Assembly: GCA_034766995.1 (NCBI GenBank)
Contig: CM068318.1
Span: forward strand, 38,600,956-38,664,955
Direction: 5' to 3'
Length of the DNA: 64,000 bases
Source of the DNA: Acanthacorydalis orientalis
Lineage: Eukaryota; Arthropoda; Insecta; Megaloptera; Corydalidae
Below the pieces are notes generated by a model, which worked only from the letters and a program-made list of their open reading frames with translations, was not told the origin of the DNA and did no database searches. The translations under genes and the position numbers were made by a program. Below are positions 51,667-64,000 of this stretch, piece by piece. The stretch's first letter is position 1. Each line of letters starts with the position of its first letter.

Positions 51667-52229
51667 TATATATATTCGACGAAAGTAAAACAGAAACGAA
51701 CCGTATTTGAAAATAAATCTATTTAGGAAAGAAATCCTTGTAGAGCTTTATTTTCAGTTTTTTTAATAGACATTTACTCTGAAGAAGTCAATAATACTCT
51801 GATACTAAATTTATAACACATTTGAATTTTTAGTGACCCGACAAATATTATTTTTTCGATATTTTTATGTTTTTTTGCATAAATTAAATATAACATACGG
51901 AGTGGCTTATTTTAATCAACTGGATAATTTGAATCAGTAATTTTATATTACAAAGAATATCAGATACAAAACACTTATCAAATTGCTGAAGTTTGAAGTT
52001 AATAATACTGTTAATCACTTTGAACGATATTTAGTTTTTGTGATATTTAATAATAAAGTTTAAAAACGACAAACAACACTACGGAGTCAAAATAATCACT
52101 AATTTAAAATTATACCATAACGCAACGAAAAGACCGAAGAACTAAATTCTGAATTGCATTTCAGACAGCTCGATTGTTCGTTGTTTATGTAACGTTATGC
52201 AATACGTTAAGAAATTATTTTTATCGTGT

Positions 52230-52277
<48 letters not shown>

Positions 52278-55035
52278 AAACAGTATAAAATAAATTAAGT
52301 AAATTTTTCAAAAATCAATGCTAATAGTTTTATTTATAATTGAATACTTATAATAAACGTTTTGTTTATGAAACTTGTTAGACATTGTTTAGTTATAAAT
52401 TGATAACTCTTAAAAAGATATTTAATTATATTTTCTATATTTTATTATCTTTCTATGTTTGTTTCTTGTATTTATTGTTATTTATAGAATATACTTTTAA
52501 CCTTAAAGAAGTACTTTGTATTAACTATAAGAATTTCAAAAAGTATGGTAATGTATTGTGTAATTTATATAAAAAAAAATCGATTTAATAACTAAAAACC
52601 TAGTAGTGTAAGTTATCTTACAGTAACTATTAAGATGTGTATTTTAGCATAAAAAAATCCATCTATATATATAAAAAGAATACCTGTTATGAATTTTAGA
52701 TATTTTATTAATTAAATGCATGACGTATATACATTTGTTCATATGTATTATAAGTTAATAGTTCCATGTAATAAACATTTTGCTGGTTTACGGTCAGCTG
52801 ACCTTGAGAAAAACTAAACAACGTCCAAATTGATCATTTTTTTGTTTCTGGCTATCCTGTTCATTGGTAAAACGTATTTGATATGTTGTTGTATTTGTAA
52901 AACATATATTTGTATTTGTTTTTTAACAAGTTGATCTCACAATGAAAGCAGTTTTCCCATAATGTGTATTAAGCCTTTCGCTGCGGCGAAATTTAATTCA
53001 TAGTGCTTATGGCAGACGGTACACATTTGCCAAAAAAGACCGTACTGGAAATGTAATTGAGCTGGTAACCTTTTGACTTGTACTCTATCAACATGTTAGA
53101 TAATAATATACGCCTTTAGGCGTCAACAACACCATCTCGACAATGGCAATTGAGCGCCTAAAGGCGCCTACAGCAGCGAAAGGATTAATTAGTTAAAATT
53201 TTGTTTTCTCGTACAAGTCATTTTATTTTTCTATAGCGTATATAGAGATCCAAAGAGATAATCATAAGACTAGAAAAGACAGTGCCTACAGTCCGTAAAA
53301 ATATCTATCAACTAAAAATGTGTACAAAAGTTTACATTTATTTTTTTTTGGGAGGAGGGATTGGAATAATAATAATAATAGAACATACGTTGAATATCAG
53401 TGTTGCAATAAATTAGACATTTCGGCTAGAGACCTACGAAGATCTTAAACCAATCTTGCAGAAGACATTTAATCAAAATAAAAGAAAATGGAACGTTTTG
53501 TCGAATTGTGTAATCGGTTATTTATCAATAAATTAATATTTTGTGATATGATGCTACTTTATATTTATCAAAACTAAAATATAAAGAACTTTTTTGTATA
53601 AAAAAATTATGTATATTCGATTGTTATTTTCAAAGTGTTAAACATAGATAATATTTTTCAAGAACACTAAAATAAATTTGAGATTTTTTACTTATACATA
53701 CGGTTCAACACAAAATAAATGTAGGTACACATTTTCATTTATAACAATTTAGTATTTATTACTATAATTAACCACGATAATGTGAAGATATTCTCTTAAC
53801 ATAAAAAAAACCTGAAGGCATATATATATATATAACTATTTTAGAATACCATATTTTTAAAACCATAAATAAAGTATCTCGCCATCATTTCTTAGTATTA
53901 AATTATAATAAACAACTCAGTAGTAGAAAATATATTAAGTAAAAAATATAAATTATAGTTTGATAAAAAAACAATATTTAGTGATAGAACTAAAGAAACT
54001 TGAGATAAATTGAAATTTTTAATTTTCGTAACATTACCTTTTTCATAAAAATGAACTTTTATAACAGACTGAAAAGAAAAAATTAAGATTCATGTCTGTG
54101 TTTTCTGTTATTTCTATTTTTATGTACCGTTTAGCGATATTTGTTTTCTTAATATTGAAAACAAACAATGATTAATAAAACTGTATTCTAATTTTCTTAT
54201 TAAATAAAAAATAAATAAGATAAATTACGTTTATTTTTTTACTAAAAATGTTCTCATTAATGAATTATGAATGAAATGGAAAATATAGTTTCAAATATTT
54301 GGATATTAATAGTCTAAAGTCAAAAAAAGAAACTAAATTCATCCCTCACACTGCACATAGAAAATAATTTAGATTAAATAATTTCTTCCCAACACTTTTT
54401 TTTAACTTTTGTACATAATAGAACCTAGTAAAAATATATTATAGTAAAATAATGCATTGTTTTCAATATCGATAAAAATATATTTATTTCACGAATAAAA
54501 ATTAACTCGTATCTTTCAGTAATTAGATATTTAATAGTTTCCATTTTGTATGATTTTAATTTAAAAATTCGATTCGATTTAATAATTATTATTTTCAAAT
54601 AATTGCAGTTTTGAATGTATTTACCGGTTGGTTTAGGTATTTACTAGTGAATTATTTTTTTATGTGGAAATATGAATTTAAATTTAAAATTTTGTTTGTT
54701 AGGATTTACAAAACGTCTGTTTGATTTTATTTTTCAAAGTAGTTGGATTTAATATTTTTTCTGTAATTTGCATAAAAAATTATTATCTGTAAATATAATA
54801 ATGAAACTATTTTTAGTTGCTGAAAGAAGAAAATGTCAAGGGTGTTATTTCAATGAATGAAGACTATGAATTGTTATTTTCTAACAATGGGCAGGTAATT
54901 TTCATAACAATAGAATTAAAAAAAATCAAATAGAAAGATAAAATGCATGTGAGATCAGAAGTGAATAGTTCAAATTTTTATTATTTTTTTAAAATAATTT
55001 GTTTGTGTTCATTTGACTAATGGATTACATATATA

Positions 55036-55118
<83 letters not shown>

Positions 55119-55746
55119 ATATTTATATATCTATGTACGTCTGTATACAAAACATAATTTTTTTCCCTTAGAAATGGAAGCAACTCGGTGTAGATTTTTT
55201 ACAGTTAGCAACTACTGATATATTTGAAGCACCCTGTCAAGATAAATTAAATATTGGAGTTGATTTCATCCAAAAATTTATTAATAGAAATTCAAATGGT
55301 CAATATGAAACAGTATATGTTCATTGTAAAGCAGGTAGAACAAGAAGTGCAACTCTCGTTGGTTGCTATTTAATGTTGGTAAGTTCTGAGTTTTTATTTA
55401 TGTATATAAAAATCATGTTTTTAATAAATATAAATTAATAACTGATTAGTTTTATAAATATATTGTATAAAAAATTATAATCTAAAGAGTTATGGATGGA
55501 ATCTTATCATATACCAGCATGTTTTCCATATACATATATATATATAAAATGTTCTGTGTATCATATGTATTTATAGGTTTATATTTATTAACATTATTTT
55601 TACAGAAGAACGGATGGAGTCCTGAGAAAGCTGTTGAATTTATGCGTAAGAAGCGACCACATATTCTTTTACATTCACCTCAATGGTTAGCTTTAAAAAT
55701 ATTTTATAAAAATAAAGTATCTTTGGAAAATTATTCAATAGAGTAG
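48744..55746 (+). CDS. PTPMT1: PTPMT1 mitochondrial phosphatidylglycerophosphatase
   Basis: Four exons: 48744-48881, 54817-54894, 55172-55378 and 55606-55746, giving 187 aa, near the usual family size. The enzyme is a dual-specificity-type phosphatase of the mitochondrial inner membrane that removes phosphate from phosphatidylglycerophosphate during cardiolipin synthesis. The signature loop [10 protein letters not shown] is in exon 3, with catalytic Cys124 and Arg130, and the likely general acid is Asp88 in [10 protein letters not shown]. Exon 1 supplies a hydrophobic/basic start ([15 protein letters not shown]) and the family block [16 protein letters not shown]. The ATG begins this block and suits mitochondrial targeting. 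Intron 1 is about 5.9 kb and starts with GC rather than GT (AAG|GCAAGT); the nearby GT would break the frame. The remaining introns are GT-AG and short. Confidence 0.93.
48935..48996. repeat. (TA)n microsatellite in PTPMT1 intron 1
   Basis: TA run about 50 bp after the GC donor site. Confidence 0.95.
49994..50105. repeat. Long interrupted (TA)n microsatellite
   Basis: TA array of about 110 bp with a few TG and CA interruptions. Confidence 0.95.
51601..51674. repeat. (TA)n microsatellite
   Basis: About 74 bp of TA within PTPMT1 intron 1. Confidence 0.95.
52969..53188. mobile_element. piggyBac-type MITE in PTPMT1 intron 1
   Basis: 220 bp beginning TTAAGCCTTTCGCTGC and ending GCAGCGAAAGGATTAA, an inverted pair that includes TTAA target sites. 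Internally it holds the small palindromic blocks CGCCTTTAGGCG and GCGCCTAAAGGCGCC. Less AT-rich than the intron around it and without coding capacity. Confidence 0.75.
55029..55107. repeat. (TG)n(TA)n microsatellite in PTPMT1 intron 2
   Basis: TA array about 65 bp before the acceptor of the catalytic exon. Confidence 0.95.
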
Positions 55747-57368
55747 TTATTATTAACATTTATATACTAAATATTATTTGAAATGTATTTATATTTTTTA
55801 TCAATAGTTTTATACCAAAGTTAACTTGAACTATTTGCTGCATTTAATATGTGTATATATATATATATATATATTATTAAATGGTTTCGTATCTCAAGAT
55901 TTTATTTCCATGTCAATCCTAGTGAAAAAAGTACATAAACATATTTACTAAATTACTTTATTTTATGTAAAGTAGGTTAAGTAGTTTTGTTTTAAATAAA
56001 ATGTATTTTAAAAACAAGTATATAACTGCAAAAATGTGTGATATAGGATTGTAATCCTTAGATAAATTTTATTTTTGTATATTTGCGTGTATAAATTACA
56101 TATTTATTGCACTTAAAATTAAATATGTTTTCTAAAACGGGTTTGTTTAGTGTTTATTAGGATTTTTTTTAATAGAGAATCAAAAAATAATCACTTAGGT
56201 ATTGTCAATATTAGCTAAATAATAGCAAATATATAATGAAATATATTGTTTCACTAGCAGAGACAATAACATTTGATGTAAATATTTATTTAATTAATTT
56301 GGAATAAAGCACAAGATTATGTTGAATTTAATTATTTTATTTAAAATATTTCAGATCTTGGGATGTTTTTGTTAAACAAACATTTATTATATAAGAATAT
56401 TAGATTTGAAAATTCAGTTGTGGGTGGTTGTAAATGAAAATTCAGTCATGTTTGGGTGACTGTAAAAATATGAACAAGTTAATAAAATTTTGTGAAATTA
56501 TTATTTTTTCATTCTGGAGTTCTATGTACAATTAAAAATCAATTTACTACACCACTTAACAAAAATTATAATTTGTTTTTCCAATATTTGTACATCTCTA
56601 TTCCTATGGGAACAGGTCATAGTCAAATATAAAAGCAAAAAAAAAAAATATTAAAAATGAGCTAAAAATTATTAATTTTTTAGGTATGTAGTTTATGAAG
56701 ATATTTTTTTTTGTAAAATTTAATTAAAAATCACTATACTGTTTTAGAAAAATGAAACATAATGCATCAACTTTTGTCTTGGTTTCATGTCTTGTGAACT
56801 GTTAGATTATATAAGTGCAGCAAAATCAATAGGATTGGTAATGAAAGTATGATTTCTACAATTTTCATATATTTCAGATTTACATTACTTTTGTTTGATA
56901 CTAAAGTTGATAATAAGTATTTGACAATAATAGAATAGTACATGAAAACCAAATAGTTGATTATAATCATATATATACATGTAAATTTTTGGATTATTTT
57001 TAGTTACCATTAAAAGTAAAACTCACAACTATGGTATATATATGTAACTTTAAGCTAATGAAATATTTTCTTAGAAAACTTTTTCCACAGAACTAAAATT
57101 AAAATGGATCTATAAATTAAAAAATATATATATTTTCTTTAAAGCAAAAATCACATTTTATTCAATATACAATAATTTTTTTGATCTATTAGAAAAAATA
57201 AATTAAAATAATTTATATCTTTGTGGTTATAAATAATTTATGGATTAACTAATCGATACAAAACTGTCACATTTATTTAAATAACTGTATAAAACACAGA
57301 AAACATCAAAAATCTTACTTTTTTTTATGTAAATACAAATTCTTCCAGATGAAAGTGATTATTTAAGT
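55747..57368. other. Shared 3' flank of PTPMT1 and SDHD
   Basis: 1.6 kb of AT-rich DNA between two convergent stop codons. No gene, RNA or transposon was recognised. Confidence 0.6.
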
Positions 57369-58367
57369 CTATTTTTTCTTCTCTACAACTTCTTCAACTT
57401 TTTTAGAACTAGTGATAGACCATAATTTACGAACTCCACATCCTATTCCAATATCGTTATAAATAAAGTTAATCACTCCGCCAAGTGTAATCACTGTTAG
57501 TATTTGAAAGAATATAATGGATATTTTAGGAATTACTTTTCCAAAAATAACCGGTCTAACATATTCTTCTATACATGACTTTACTCCCCTGTAAAAATAG
57601 AGTACATTAAAAAAAATAAAATCAATTTTTCTTTATTTTTAAATTCTATTTTAGAAACTATAATTCATATGTATTAATATGTAAATGAAAGGTATAATAC
57701 AATTGGTAATAAATTACTAAAACTAGTTGAAAATATTGAATTGCACATCAGCATTAACTGATAGGAAAAAATTGAAAAATGTATGTGCATTCAGATAACC
57801 TGAGTTTCAATAAGCCATTTAATTAGTTAATTTAAAATGAAATCAAACTTTAAATTTTTATAACAGAATTTTAATTAATTTATGACTACTTACCAATACT
57901 GATGCATGATAATAGATACAGCTGCTATATAATCTAATGCAGCATTAGGATAAGCAACCGTCATTGGTAATGTTGCCAAAAGACTTATTGATAATATTCT
58001 TTCTGTAGTCCATAAAGCTGTATGATCTGATGAACTCATTCTCATTGGCGAACTAATTGAAATAGTTCTCATCTGAGGTGTTACTAACAGACTAACATTA
58101 CTTTGAGTTAATTTCGAGCACTTATTATTGACCCATGTTGACATCCAACTGAATTGTTTGTCATGAACATTGAAATTATTGTTGACAGCCACAGGGCTAA
58201 ATTTTATTAAATGTGATGTAGATGCTTTTAATGGAATTCCTGTAAAACAGATTGTTTTATCACTTATGTAATAAAAATTTAAAATTAATGTGTTTTGTTA
58301 TGGATAACAAAATTATATTACCCGAAAGAGAAGCAAGTGTTTTTCTCAACAAAAATACTTGTGACAT
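57369..58367 (-). CDS. SDHD: Succinate dehydrogenase cytochrome b small subunit (SDHD)
   Basis: Three exons: 58322-58367, 57894-58239 and 57369-57588, giving 203 aa, somewhat long for the family because of an extended N-terminal presequence. The protein is one of two membrane anchors of complex II in the mitochondrial inner membrane and helps bind haem b and ubiquinone. The first ~80 residues are basic and Ser/Thr-rich, typical of mitochondrial import. Three hydrophobic spans follow (around ERILSISLLATLPMTVAY, ALDYIAAVSIIMHQYW and ISIIFFQILTVITLGGVI). The likely haem ligand is His128 in IIMHQYWG, followed by the quinone-site-like EEYVRP, where most relatives have DY. It ends in a Lys/Glu-rich tail. 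It shares a 244 bp divergent promoter with Rpt5. Confidence 0.9.
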
Positions 58368-58611
58368 TTTTATTACTGATTTGTATCTAAACGGCAATAT
58401 TTTTTTCTAATATTTCGAAAGCACTTTCAATCAAAAATAAAAAACAGCAAATAACTAACTAACTTTCAGACAAAAAAAATTCCTAAATTAATATGTTTTG
58501 AATGTCAGTTGGTATTTGCAATGATGACTTGCTGTAAAAAGTTGTACATTTGCAATGTTCATGTGGATGTAGTGGTCTTGTTTGTCAACTGAGTTTCGTT
58601 TTAAAATATCA
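58368..58611. promoter_or_regulatory. Bidirectional promoter region of SDHD and Rpt5
   Basis: Only 244 bp separate the two start codons, so both promoters and 5' UTRs must overlap or abut here. No TATA box was assigned. The right part has some GC content (GTGGATGTAGTGGTC). Confidence 0.6.
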
Positions 58612-59895
58612 ATGGCATCGTTAGAAGATAAATCTATATGGGAAGATGGAGAAGATTCTTTGGGAGAGGAAGTACTCCGTATGTCTACAGACGAAATCAT
58701 TAGCCGAACCAGGTTACTAGATAATGAAATAAAAATTATGAAAAGTGAAGTCATGAGAATTAATCATGAACTTCAAGCCCAGAATGAAAAAATCAGAGAG
58801 AACACTGAAAAAATTAAGGTAAATAAAACATTGCCGTATTTAGTTTCAAATGTGATAGAGTTGTTAGATGTGGATCCTCAAGAGGAGGAAGAAGATGGTG
58901 CTGTTGTGGATTTAGACGCTCAACGTAAAGGAAAATGTGCTGTGGTTAAAACATCGACCAGGCAGACATATTTCTTACCTGTGATTGGGCTTGTTGACGA
59001 AGAAAAATTAAAGCCAGGTGATCTTGTTGGTGTGAACAAAGATTCATATTTAATTCTCGAAACACTCCCAGCTGAATACGATGCTAGAGTGAAAGCGATG
59101 GAAGTTGATGAAAGACCGACTGAACAATATTCAGATATCGGTGGTCTTGATAAACAAATTCAAGAATTAATTGAAGCTGTTGTTTTACCAATGACACATA
59201 AAGAAAAATTCATGAATTTGGGTATTCATCCACCAAAAGGTGTTTTACTTTATGGTCCACCAGGTACTGGTAAGACACTATTAGCAAGAGCTTGTGCTGC
59301 ACAGACAAAATCAACATTTCTTAAATTAGCTGGACCTCAGCTTGTTCAAATGTTCATTGGTGATGGCGCTAAATTAGTACGTGATGCATTTGCTCTCGCT
59401 AAAGAAAAATCACCAGCAATAATTTTCATCGATGAACTCGATGCAATAGGTACTAAACGTTTTGATTCTGAAAAGGCTGGTGATAGAGAGGTGCAACGAA
59501 CAATGTTAGAACTTTTAAATCAACTTGATGGTTTTAGTTCAACTTCTGATATTAAAGTTATAGCTGCTACAAACAGAGTCGATATATTGGATCCAGCGTT
59601 ACTTCGTTCTGGTCGTCTCGACAGAAAAATAGAATTTCCGCATCCGAACGAAGAAGCAAGAGCTCGTATCATGCAAATACATTCAAGAAAAATGACAGTT
59701 AATGCAGATGTGAATTTTGAAGAACTGTCAAGAACAACTGATGATTTCAATGGAGCACAGTGCAAAGCAGTGTGTGTTGAGGCTGGTATGATTGCATTAA
59801 GAAGAAATGCTAATGCTGTTACTCATGAAGATTTCATGGATGCGATATTAGAAGTGCAAGCTAAAAAGAAAGCGAACTTGAATTATTATGCTTAA
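58612..59895 (+). CDS. Rpt5: 26S proteasome regulatory subunit 6A (Rpt5/PSMC3)
   Basis: Single-exon gene of 427 aa. It is one of six AAA ATPases in the base of the 19S regulatory particle, unfolding substrates and opening the 20S gate. An N-terminal coiled coil ([16 protein letters not shown]) is followed by an OB-type domain ([19 protein letters not shown]). The AAA core has Walker A GPPGTGKT at 215-222, Walker B IIFIDE at 270-275, the pore-loop FIGDG, and the arginine-finger region [10 protein letters not shown]. The C-terminus LNYYA keeps the penultimate Tyr-containing HbYX-like tail that docks into the 20S ring. I chose the ATG at 58612; the frame is open slightly further upstream but without another ATG. 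It is almost identical to animal orthologues, which leaves no doubt about identity. Confidence 0.98.
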   Translation: MASLEDKSIWEDGEDSLGEEVLRMSTDEIISRTRLLDNEIKIMKSEVMRINHELQAQNEKIRENTEKIKVNKTLPYLVSNVIELLDVDPQEEEEDGAVVDLDAQRKGKCAVVKTSTRQTYFLPVIGLVDEEKLKPGDLVGVNKDSYLILETLPAEYDARVKAMEVDERPTEQYSDIGGLDKQIQELIEAVVLPMTHKEKFMNLGIHPPKGVLLYGPPGTGKTLLARACAAQTKSTFLKLAGPQLVQMFIGDGAKLVRDAFALAKEKSPAIIFIDELDAIGTKRFDSEKAGDREVQRTMLELLNQLDGFSSTSDIKVIAATNRVDILDPALLRSGRLDRKIEFPHPNEEARARIMQIHSRKMTVNADVNFEELSRTTDDFNGAQCKAVCVEAGMIALRRNANAVTHEDFMDAILEVQAKKKANLNYYA

Positions 59896-60745
59896 AATAT
59901 ATTTATTTTTTTGTTTACTGAATGTCATTTACAATAATATAGAAATAATTTCTATGTATGTTTTTTTTATTTTAAATCTTTAGCCTTTTCTCATATTAAA
60001 AAGAAAGTATATAAATACGTAAATTGGTGTTTAAAATTAGTTACTAAAATGTACAAGTAAATGTATAATATTATTTTATTTTCAGATAACCTGTATCTAT
60101 CAATGACATTGTTAAATTAAAAATGTTTTACATGACAAAAGGAAAACAAATATAATTATTAATAAAATTATCTTTATGTACTTATTAATAAAATGTTACT
60201 GAAACTAATAATTATAGAGCAAAAATTATTTTTTTAAATAGTAAAAGAAAAAGGTTTTATATATGAGAAAATGTATAAAAAAAATTTGAAAAACATGCTT
60301 ACACATTTTTGAAAATCAGATTTATTGCATTTAACAAATATTTACATTATAACTTTAAACATAATTGTTGCACACAATAATGATTTTGTGTAAAAACTAC
60401 TACTAAATATACATATATGTACACTGCTATATTAAATAGGATTTTTTTCATACGTACAACTTTACGAGTTTAATTTTTGAACCAAAAGAAATAAAAACAC
60501 GTGACAAATGATATACCATGACGTAGATGAAGTACATTTGAAATAATTACATTACATAATGTTGTACTAAAACGAGATTTAAACATTACATGAAGTACAA
60601 AAACAAATTAAAAACATAGTAACTTTTTACAATACCTGTAAAATAGTGCAATTATTACAAAAAGAAAACCAAACATACATATATTACCAAAATTTTAATG
60701 AGTATGCTGTTTTAACGAATTTATTATGAAATTGCAAATAATTCA
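59896..60745. other. Shared 3' flank of Rpt5 and SEL1L
   Basis: 850 bp of AT-rich DNA between convergent stop codons, with several AATAAA-like signals near 60160-60195. No other feature was recognised. Confidence 0.55.
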
Positions 60746-63840
<3,095 letters not shown>

Positions 63841-64000
63841 CTAAAAATGTTTAAATTATTTTTAAAAATTACATAATTTTACAATAATATATTGTTTTTA
63901 CTTTACATCAGAATTCTGTAAAAAATCAGTTGTTATACATAAATCATGCATATGTATTATTTTTTCATTCACTATATTCAAGAAATTTCCCGGTCTATAT

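Larger units (their letters stand above)
48882..54816 (+). other. PTPMT1 intron 1, 5.9 kb
   Basis: Very AT-rich with at least six long TA arrays (about 48935-48996, 49482-49551, 49994-50105, 50523-50581, 51601-51674, 52232-52271), a pair of imperfect direct repeats at 50787-50810 and 50908-50933, and a piggyBac-type MITE at 52969-53188. No nested gene was recognised on either strand. Confidence 0.7.

Noticed and set aside
58488..58754. Minus-strand open frame across the SDHD/Rpt5 promoter
   Set aside because: It overlaps the start of the strongly conserved Rpt5 gene in antisense and matches no family.

Overview
The window is nuclear DNA from an insect, most likely a hymenopteran (bee-like). 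The reasons are intron-split genes with GT-AG boundaries, very AT-rich non-coding DNA full of long (TA)n microsatellites, CYP6-type P450s with N-terminal membrane anchors, and a spindle-E/TDRD9 piRNA-pathway helicase. The species-level guess is inference; the eukaryotic insect nature is well supported. All gene models were joined by hand at splice sites that keep the reading frame. No transcript data were available.

Layout. 1-12.8 kb: two tandem CYP6-like cytochrome P450 genes on the + strand. The first is only its 3' half, cut by the window edge; the second is complete at 497 aa. Between them and inside the second gene's introns lies a transposon scrapyard: two mariner deletion derivatives with the same internal deletion, a Tigger/pogo deletion derivative, a non-LTR RNase H fossil, and an inverted pair of an unnamed ~265 bp repeat. 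12.8-15.8 kb: intergenic. 15.8-23.0 kb: + strand gene for a 2181-aa ZNF106-like protein, with a huge Lys/Asn-rich exon followed by WD40 exons. 23.5-33.1 kb: spindle-E/TDRD9 on the - strand, 21 exons, 1440 aa. 33.1-38.2 kb: gene-free, holding a 1.25 kb imperfect palindrome. 38.2-40.2 kb: an RRM/Arg-Gly-Pro-rich RNA-binding protein (-). 40.6-41.6 kb: intronless MTG1 GTPase (+). 41.6-48.7 kb: gene-free with piggyBac-type debris. 48.7-55.7 kb: PTPMT1 phosphatase (+) with a 5.9 kb GC-AG first intron. 57.4-58.4 kb: SDHD (-), head to head with 58.6-59.9 kb Rpt5/PSMC3 (+). 60.7-63.8 kb: 3' part of SEL1L (-), running off the right edge.

The genes are mostly housekeeping and do not form one pathway. 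Two themes recur. Three neighbours act in mitochondria (MTG1 on mitoribosomes, PTPMT1 in cardiolipin synthesis, SDHD in complex II), and two act in protein quality control (Rpt5 in the 26S proteasome, SEL1L in ER-associated degradation). I found no convincing new multi-gene system. The most unusual structures are the long palindrome near spindle-E, the shared-deletion mariner pair, several TTAA-flanked piggyBac-type miniature elements with a transposase fossil, and the inverted unnamed repeat pair.
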